Shown one piece after another: positions 5,716 through 10,580 of a stretch of 10,580 bases of DNA. Made by a program: the position numbers and the translations under genes. The notes beneath the pieces are model-generated. The model worked only from the letters and a program-made list of their open reading frames with translations. It was not told the DNA's origin and made no database searches. The DNA lies in contig DBVK01000090.1 in NCBI GenBank assembly GCA_002308135.1, positions 2,931 to 13,510 of the forward strand, written 5' to 3'. Origin of the DNA: Bacteroidales bacterium UBA1266. Lineage in GTDB: Bacteria > Bacteroidota > Bacteroidia > Bacteroidales > WCHB1-69. Numbering within the stretch: position 1 is the first letter of the stretch; each line of letters begins with the position of its first letter.

Positions 5716-8700
5716 GTGAAAGCCAACGAGAATGAACTGATTGGAAAACTGGAGCTGTTTATCCGCAAGTATTACGACAACCTGATGCTGCGCGGAGGAA
5801 TCCTCTTTGCCGCCATTTTCCTGACGCTGTTTCTGCTGATTTCCCTTTTCGAATACTACGCATACAGCAACACGCTTGCACGCACCCTGATTTTCTACGG
5901 ATTCCTGCTGCTGAACCTTGGCGTGCTGACCGGCATGATACTGATTCCGTTCGCACGGAAAAAAGGCTGGCTGCGCCGCCTCAGCCACGAAGAAGCCGCC
6001 ATCCTTATCGGCAAACGCTTTCCCGAAATCGACGACAAGCTGCTGAACACCCTGCAGCTGCATTCCTTAAGCGCCCTTGACCAGCCGGGGCGGGAGCTGC
6101 TGCTCGCCGCCATCGAAAAACGCACGGCGCTCATGCGGCCTTTCCGCTTCCAACGCGCCATAAATTTCAAAAAAAGCCTGTCCTTCCTCAAATACGCCAT
6201 CGCTCCGGCATTGCTGATCGGCCTGCTCCTGCTGTGGAACACCGACCTTTTCACCGGCCCGGCGCACCGCATACTGCACCATCACACCCCTTTTGCCAAA
6301 CCAGCACCTTACCGCTTCACCTGGCTGAACCCGACAGACACCGTGGTGCAGAACAGCGATTTGCGCCTGCGTGTGAAAGTGGAGGGAAAGGAAACGCCGG
6401 AGGAAGCCTTTGCGGAAGTGGACGGTATACGCTACCGCATGGAAAGACTGTCCCCTATCGATTTCGAATACGAGCTCAAGAACCTGAGGGCCGACACCCG
6501 CATCCGCTTCTCCGGAGAGGAGACCCGATCGCCGGAATACCGCATACGTGTGCTGCCCAAACCCAATCTGCTGCACTTTTCCGTGCATTTGCACTATCCT
6601 GCCTACCTGCACAAAATGGACGAGACCGTGGACAATAACGGCAGCATCACCGTGCCCCAGGGCACCCGCATCGAATGGAAGTTCCGCACCGCGCACACCG
6701 ACGAGGTGCTGATGCGCTTTGACAACGGTCCCGTCCGCGTCCCCTGCACCAACGGTCAGGGCAGCTGCCGCATGACCGCACACAGTGACTTCTCCTACAC
6801 GCTTTGCGGAAGGAACCGCCACCTGACCAATCCGGACTCTTTGCAGTATTTCATCAGCGTGATTCCCGACGCCTATCCGGAAATCCGCGTGGAAACCAGC
6901 AAAGACTCCCTTTACTTCGACCGTTTCTATTTCAAGGGAAGCATACGGGACGACTACGGATTCACCCGTCTGCATTTCGCCTGCTACGTCACCAACGGCA
7001 AGGACACCGTCCGGAAGACGACCCGCACCGACCTGCCCTTCCAAGCCGGCATACAAGCTCAGGATTTCTACTATTATTTTGACGCACAATCCCTTTCACT
7101 AAATTTGGGCGATGAGCTGCACTACTGTTTTGAAGTATGGGACAATGACGGCATCAACGGAAGCAAATGCAGCCGCACCCAACACACGAGCTTCCGCATG
7201 CCCACCCCGGAGGAGATCAGGGAGCAGTCCGAGCAGGTGAAAAGCCAGACCAAGGAGGAGCTTTCCCAAGCCATGAAAAGCAACGAGGACCTGCTCCAAC
7301 GCATTGACGACCTGAAGAAGAAGATGGTTGGGCAGAAGGATGCCTCCTGGGAAGACCAAAAGGCCCTGAAAGACATGCTGAAGCAATGGCAGGAGTTGCG
7401 CAAAGAGATGGAAGAAGCCTTAGAAGCCCAGAAACGGCAGCAGGAAATGGAGGAACAATACGAGACCGTTTCCGAAGAGATACTGAAAAAGCAAGAGGAG
7501 CTGCAGCAGCGCATGGAAGAACTGCTTACGGACGAAATGAAGCAAACCCTGATGGAGATGCAGCGGCTGATGGAAAAAAACATTGACAAGGAAAAACTCA
7601 ACGAGGCCCTGGAGAAAATCCGCCTCTCCACGGAAGAGCTGAACAAACAGCTGGACCAGAACCTGGCGCTTTTCAAACGCCTGGAATGGGAGCAGAAAAT
7701 GGAGGAGGCGCTGGAGCAGGCGGACAAGCTGGCGGAACAGCAGCTGGAGCTGTCCAAGGAGACCGCAGACAAAAAGAGCAAGACGGAAGAACTGGAAACC
7801 AAGCAGAAACAATTACAGGAAGCCTTCAAGCAACTGGCAAAGGATTTTGAGGAGCTGCAGGAAACGGACAAAAACATGGAAGACCCCTATCTCCTGCCCG
7901 ATCAAAAAAAATCGGCGGAAGAGATTATTGAGGAGATGAAGCAAGCCGGGGAAAAGCTGAAAAAGCAGCAGCGGCAGCCCGCTTCCCAGCACCAGCAGAA
8001 AGCCGGGGAGAAAATCCACCAGATGCGGCAGCAGCTGGAGGACGGGATGCGCCAAAGCCAGCAGCAGGAGATGGCCGAGGACATCCAAAGCGTGCGCAAA
8101 ATCCTGAACCGCATTGTGCAAACCTCCTTCCAGCAGGAAAAGCTGATGAAGCAGCTTTCCCGCATGAACCTGCAGGATCCCGGTGTCAAGGAGGTGCTTA
8201 GGGAGCAGTTCCTGCTGAAAGACAACCTCCGCATGATTGGGGACAGCATTTCCGCCGTCGCCCGCCGGCAACAGGCCGTCAAGCCTTTTATCCAAAAACA
8301 AATATCCAAAATCAACGATGCGCAGCGGCAAATCATGGAGGCCATCAACCAAAGCCAGGAGCCTGCCTATATGTATTATAGCTACAAGCCGCGCACTTTC
8401 AACAACGCGGTTACCAAGCAGCAGTATGTCATGACCGCTCTCAACGACCTCGCGCTCATGCTGGCGGAATCCATCGACAAGATGCAGCAGCAACAGCAGC
8501 AAAGCGGCGGAAAAGGGAAGCCCTCCGCAAAAGGGCAGCAATGCTCCCAAGGCGGCAGCGGCGGCAACAAGCCTTCCAATGACACGAAATCCCTGCGCGA
8601 AATGCAGGAACAGCTGAACAAGCAATTGGAGGAAATGCGCAAGCAGCAGGGCGGTTCCCCCCAGCCTTCCGCCAACGGCAAAAAACCGGGGCAGCAAGGC

Positions 8701-9129
8701 TCGCAAAGCGAACAGTTCGCCCGTATGGCGGCCCGTCAGGAGGCTATCCGCCGCATGACGCAGGAGAAGATTTCCCAACTGCAGAAAGAAGGGCGTTCCA
8801 ACGAGGCGGCCAACCTGCAACGCGCCATGAAGGCCATGGAGGAGACAGAAAAGGAGCTGGTGAACAAGATACTGAACAGGGAAACCATTGAGCGGCAACG
8901 CGAAATCTCCACCCGCATGCTGCAATCCGAAAGGGCGGAAATGCAGCGGGAAAAAGACAATCAGCGTGAGTCCAGGCAAGGGCGCGACATGCAGCGCACG
9001 CCGCCGCCCGACTGGATACAGCAGCAGCAGAAACAGCAGCGGCAGACGGAAATGTACAAGACCGTCCCCCCGCAACTGCGCCCCTTCTACAAAAAAAAGG
9101 CTAACCAGTATTTTTATCGTTTCGAATGA
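5716..9129 (+). CDS. DUF4175-family membrane-anchored protein with long periplasmic coiled coil
   Basis: An 1137-residue protein starting at GTG. Membrane segments lie at about 26-48, 57-80 and 158-175. RKKGWLRR after the second gives positive-inside topology, so residues 81-157, with the conserved HEEAAILIGKRFPEIDDKLL (91-110), are cytoplasmic and everything after 175 is periplasmic. Residues ~190-490 look like Ig-like beta domains, including the family element RDDYGFT (411-417). Residues ~498-875 are almost continuous Glu/Lys/Gln-rich coiled coil. Residues ~924-1000 are Gln/Gly/Ser-rich and probably disordered. The C-terminus has another helical stretch (EISTRMLQSERAE) and ends in VPPQLRPFYKKKANQYF, a conserved-looking tail. 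No enzyme motif is seen. Family identity is from recall of DUF4175 proteins (the alphaproteobacterial relatives are TIGR02302). Function is unknown; a structural or tethering role in the envelope is inferred. Its stop overlaps the Omp85 start, so the two are probably made together. Confidence 0.92.
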   Translation: MKANENELIGKLELFIRKYYDNLMLRGGILFAAIFLTLFLLISLFEYYAYSNTLARTLIFYGFLLLNLGVLTGMILIPFARKKGWLRRLSHEEAAILIGKRFPEIDDKLLNTLQLHSLSALDQPGRELLLAAIEKRTALMRPFRFQRAINFKKSLSFLKYAIAPALLIGLLLLWNTDLFTGPAHRILHHHTPFAKPAPYRFTWLNPTDTVVQNSDLRLRVKVEGKETPEEAFAEVDGIRYRMERLSPIDFEYELKNLRADTRIRFSGEETRSPEYRIRVLPKPNLLHFSVHLHYPAYLHKMDETVDNNGSITVPQGTRIEWKFRTAHTDEVLMRFDNGPVRVPCTNGQGSCRMTAHSDFSYTLCGRNRHLTNPDSLQYFISVIPDAYPEIRVETSKDSLYFDRFYFKGSIRDDYGFTRLHFACYVTNGKDTVRKTTRTDLPFQAGIQAQDFYYYFDAQSLSLNLGDELHYCFEVWDNDGINGSKCSRTQHTSFRMPTPEEIREQSEQVKSQTKEELSQAMKSNEDLLQRIDDLKKKMVGQKDASWEDQKALKDMLKQWQELRKEMEEALEAQKRQQEMEEQYETVSEEILKKQEELQQRMEELLTDEMKQTLMEMQRLMEKNIDKEKLNEALEKIRLSTEELNKQLDQNLALFKRLEWEQKMEEALEQADKLAEQQLELSKETADKKSKTEELETKQKQLQEAFKQLAKDFEELQETDKNMEDPYLLPDQKKSAEEIIEEMKQAGEKLKKQQRQPASQHQQKAGEKIHQMRQQLEDGMRQSQQQEMAEDIQSVRKILNRIVQTSFQQEKLMKQLSRMNLQDPGVKEVLREQFLLKDNLRMIGDSISAVARRQQAVKPFIQKQISKINDAQRQIMEAINQSQEPAYMYYSYKPRTFNNAVTKQQYVMTALNDLALMLAESIDKMQQQQQQSGGKGKPSAKGQQCSQGGSGGNKPSNDTKSLREMQEQLNKQLEEMRKQQGGSPQPSANGKKPGQQGSQSEQFARMAARQEAIRRMTQEKISQLQKEGRSNEAANLQRAMKAMEETEKELVNKILNRETIERQREISTRMLQSERAEMQREKDNQRESRQGRDMQRTPPPDWIQQQQKQQRQTEMYKTVPPQLRPFYKKKANQYFYRFE
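8485..8502 (+). repeat. CAG/CAA repeat encoding six glutamines in the DUF4175 protein
   Basis: Six in-frame glutamine codons (CAG CAG CAA twice) encode Gln 924-929 at the start of the disordered Gln/Gly/Ser-rich linker. Length change by slippage would keep the frame. Interruption by CAA makes the tract fairly stable. Confidence 0.8.
9019..9045 (+). repeat. Second CAG-rich tract near the DUF4175 C-terminus
   Basis: Four CAG codons followed by AAA CAG CAG CGG CAG encode QQQQKQQRQ at residues 1102-1110, just before the conserved C-terminal tail. Like the first tract it is in frame and low in complexity. Confidence 0.75.
9126..9129 (+). other. ATGA stop-start overlap coupling the DUF4175 gene to the Omp85 gene
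   Basis: The TGA of the DUF4175 gene (9127-9129) shares three bases with the ATG of the Omp85-family gene (9126-9128). No Shine-Dalgarno-like sequence precedes this ATG (upstream bases TTTTTATCGTTTCGA), so translation of the second gene probably relies on ribosomes ending the first. This implies linked production of the two proteins. Confidence 0.8.
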
Positions 9130-10580
9130 GGAGCGGTCCCTTCCCCAAGCGAATCGTCCTGTGTGTGGCGCTGCTTGCCGCCGCAAGCTGCCTGCCCGTA
9201 TCCGGACAGCGGCGCGACTCGCTTTCAGTGAGGCTGCACCGCCCCGACACCCTGAATTTCCTTTCCGCCCAATGGCCCCGGCTCTCCCACCCCTATACCG
9301 TCACGAGCCTTCCGGCATACGCGGAGCAATGCCTGCGCCTATTGGAGGACCACGGTTATCCTTTCGCCGAAATCCGGACATACCGCCTTCCCGCAGACAG
9401 CCTTTCACCGGACGGCCTGCCCATAGCGGAGCTGCGTGTTATCGCCAACGCCCTTATCCGATGGGACAGCATCGTGCTGAAAGGCAACGCCCGCCTTTCC
9501 CACCGTTTCCTGTACCCCTACCTGAAAATACGTCCCGGACACCCCTACCGGGAAAAGGCCGTCCGCCAGGCGGAAGCGGCATTGACCGCCTTGCCCTACC
9601 TGCAGCTGATCCGTCCGCCCTCCCCTTCTTTCACCGAACAGGCGGCGGCTCTCTACCTTTATGCGGACAAGAAAGAAGCCAACACCTTTGACGGTTTCGT
9701 CGGCTTCTCCCAGAAAGACGGAACCGCCGGCCTGCAGGCTTACGGGCAGTTGCAGCTCCGTCTGGCCAACACCTTCGCCCGGGGGGAAAGCTTCGCACTC
9801 GACTGGCAGCATCCGCAGCAAGGGCGGCAAAGCCTGCAATGCGAGGCGGATTTCCCCTGCCTGCTGCGCACCCCTTTCGGACTGAACGGGCAGTTTTCCC
9901 TGCTGAAAAACGACACGGACTACTACACCCTTTCCTTGCCGATAGGCATACGCTACCAGCTGTGGGGACAGCAATACCTGCAGGCAAGCTACCGCTATGA
10001 AACCAGCCGTTCCACGCAAAACAGCGCATCTTCCGATGGCATAAGCGATTACCTCATCCGACTGTATGGACTGCGCCTTCATCTGGGCAAAACCGATGAC
10101 GCACGCATTCCCCGCCGGGGCTACCTGCTGGATCTACAGGGGGAGGCCGGGCAAAAACGCGCACTTTCGGAAAGCGCCGCCACCCTTGCCATACGGGGGA
10201 AAGTGCAGGAAGCGTATTACATCCCCGTCGGCAGGCGCTGGGCGGTCGCCCAACGTTTTGAAGGCGGATGGAAAGCGGACCGCACATTGTACGAAAGCGA
10301 CCTTTTCCGCCTGGGCGGCCTGCACAGCCTGCGCGGTGTGGACGAGCAGTCGCTGCGGGCCTCCGCCTATGCTTTCCTGAGCGGGGAAATCCGCTGGTTT
10401 CTGGACAAAAACACTTTTTTCCAGGTTTTCGCCGACGGCGGATGGTACGAACAAAAGGGAACAGGCGACTACCTGCGCGACCTTCCCCTGGGTATAGGTG
10501 CGGGGCTCACCCTCTACACCAAAGCCGGGCTGCTCAGCCTGAACTATGCCGTCGCCGCCCAGCACGGCCAGGGCTTCCGC
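9126..10580 (+). CDS. Omp85-superfamily (BamA/TamA-like) outer-membrane protein, C-terminus cut by window edge
   Basis: Open from the ATG at 9126 to the edge (485 codons). Residues 1-28 are a signal peptide with likely cleavage at VSG|Q; Cys22 (AASC) is a weak alternative lipobox. About two POTRA domains follow. The first (~60-110) contains LLEDHGYPFAEIRTY. The second (~111-163) runs from IRWDSIVLKGNARLS to ALPYLQLI, the GN and final hydrophobic strand being typical. The barrel begins near 188. LGGLHSLRG (396-404) is the conserved Omp85 loop-6 xRG motif, here LRG. This motif usually lies about 100 residues from the end, so only about 15-25 residues are missing. Known relatives insert or translocate proteins, or move lipids, at the outer membrane. 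BamA has five POTRAs and TamA three, so this is a short member and probably not BamA itself. Coupling to the DUF4175 gene suggests a shared role. Confidence 0.92.
   Translation, partial: MRSGPFPKRIVLCVALLAAASCLPVSGQRRDSLSVRLHRPDTLNFLSAQWPRLSHPYTVTSLPAYAEQCLRLLEDHGYPFAEIRTYRLPADSLSPDGLPIAELRVIANALIRWDSIVLKGNARLSHRFLYPYLKIRPGHPYREKAVRQAEAALTALPYLQLIRPPSPSFTEQAAALYLYADKKEANTFDGFVGFSQKDGTAGLQAYGQLQLRLANTFARGESFALDWQHPQQGRQSLQCEADFPCLLRTPFGLNGQFSLLKNDTDYYTLSLPIGIRYQLWGQQYLQASYRYETSRSTQNSASSDGISDYLIRLYGLRLHLGKTDDARIPRRGYLLDLQGEAGQKRALSESAATLAIRGKVQEAYYIPVGRRWAVAQRFEGGWKADRTLYESDLFRLGGLHSLRGVDEQSLRASAYAFLSGEIRWFLDKNTFFQVFADGGWYEQKGTGDYLRDLPLGIGAGLTLYTKAGLLSLNYAVAAQHGQGFR

Noticed and set aside
5436..5768. 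Three short overlapping frames in the intergenic region (5436-5672 +, 5483-5701 +, 5556-5768 -)
   Set aside because: They overlap one another and both predicted promoters, lack ribosome-binding sites, are Phe/Cys/His-rich as random A+T-rich DNA would give, and one runs into the DUF4175 gene.
7813..9186. A 457-codon open frame on the minus strand, opposite the DUF4175 coiled coil
   Set aside because: Same codon-register shadow. The Leu/Phe/His-rich translation is the complement of Gln/Glu/Lys codons, and the sense strand encodes a recognised family.

Overview
The window looks like chromosomal DNA from a member of the Bacteroidota, most likely Bacteroidales. It has divergent promoters of the Bacteroidota type (TTG about 21-22 bp upstream of TAnnTTTG), weak or absent Shine-Dalgarno sites, a DUF4175-type protein of the Bacteroidota form, and a plug-less outer-membrane barrel placed next to a giant TPR protein. 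Base composition is G+C-rich for the phylum (mid-50s % by eye) and even across the window. I see no mobile element, phage gene, CRISPR array, tRNA or rRNA. The genus cannot be named from the sequence alone.

The layout is two divergent operons of envelope genes read from a 289-bp intergenic region (5427-5715). Leftward on the minus strand: a secreted protein of 1032 residues made almost entirely of TPR-like repeats (5426-2328), 15 bp, a 577-residue outer-membrane beta-barrel protein (2312-579), 1 bp, then recF (577 to the left edge, about half the gene). Rightward on the plus strand: an 1137-residue DUF4175 protein with three membrane segments and a very long coiled-coil and Gln-rich periplasmic part (5716-9129), overlapping by ATGA a short Omp85/BamA-TamA-family outer-membrane protein (9126 to the right edge, probably lacking only its last one or two strands).

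Each operon pairs an extended helical protein (TPR superhelix, or anchored coiled coil) with an outer-membrane barrel. I infer that each pair works together across the periplasm, but neither substrate is visible. recF is the housekeeping exception: it makes a cytoplasmic DNA-repair protein and appears to be translated by coupling to the barrel gene. The intergenic region holds one good promoter per direction, a perfect 10-bp palindrome inside the leftward promoter, and five copies of TTGCG that could be a shared regulator site. The two-operon envelope module is the most likely place for undescribed biology here. Its gene families are recognisable but their functions are poorly known.
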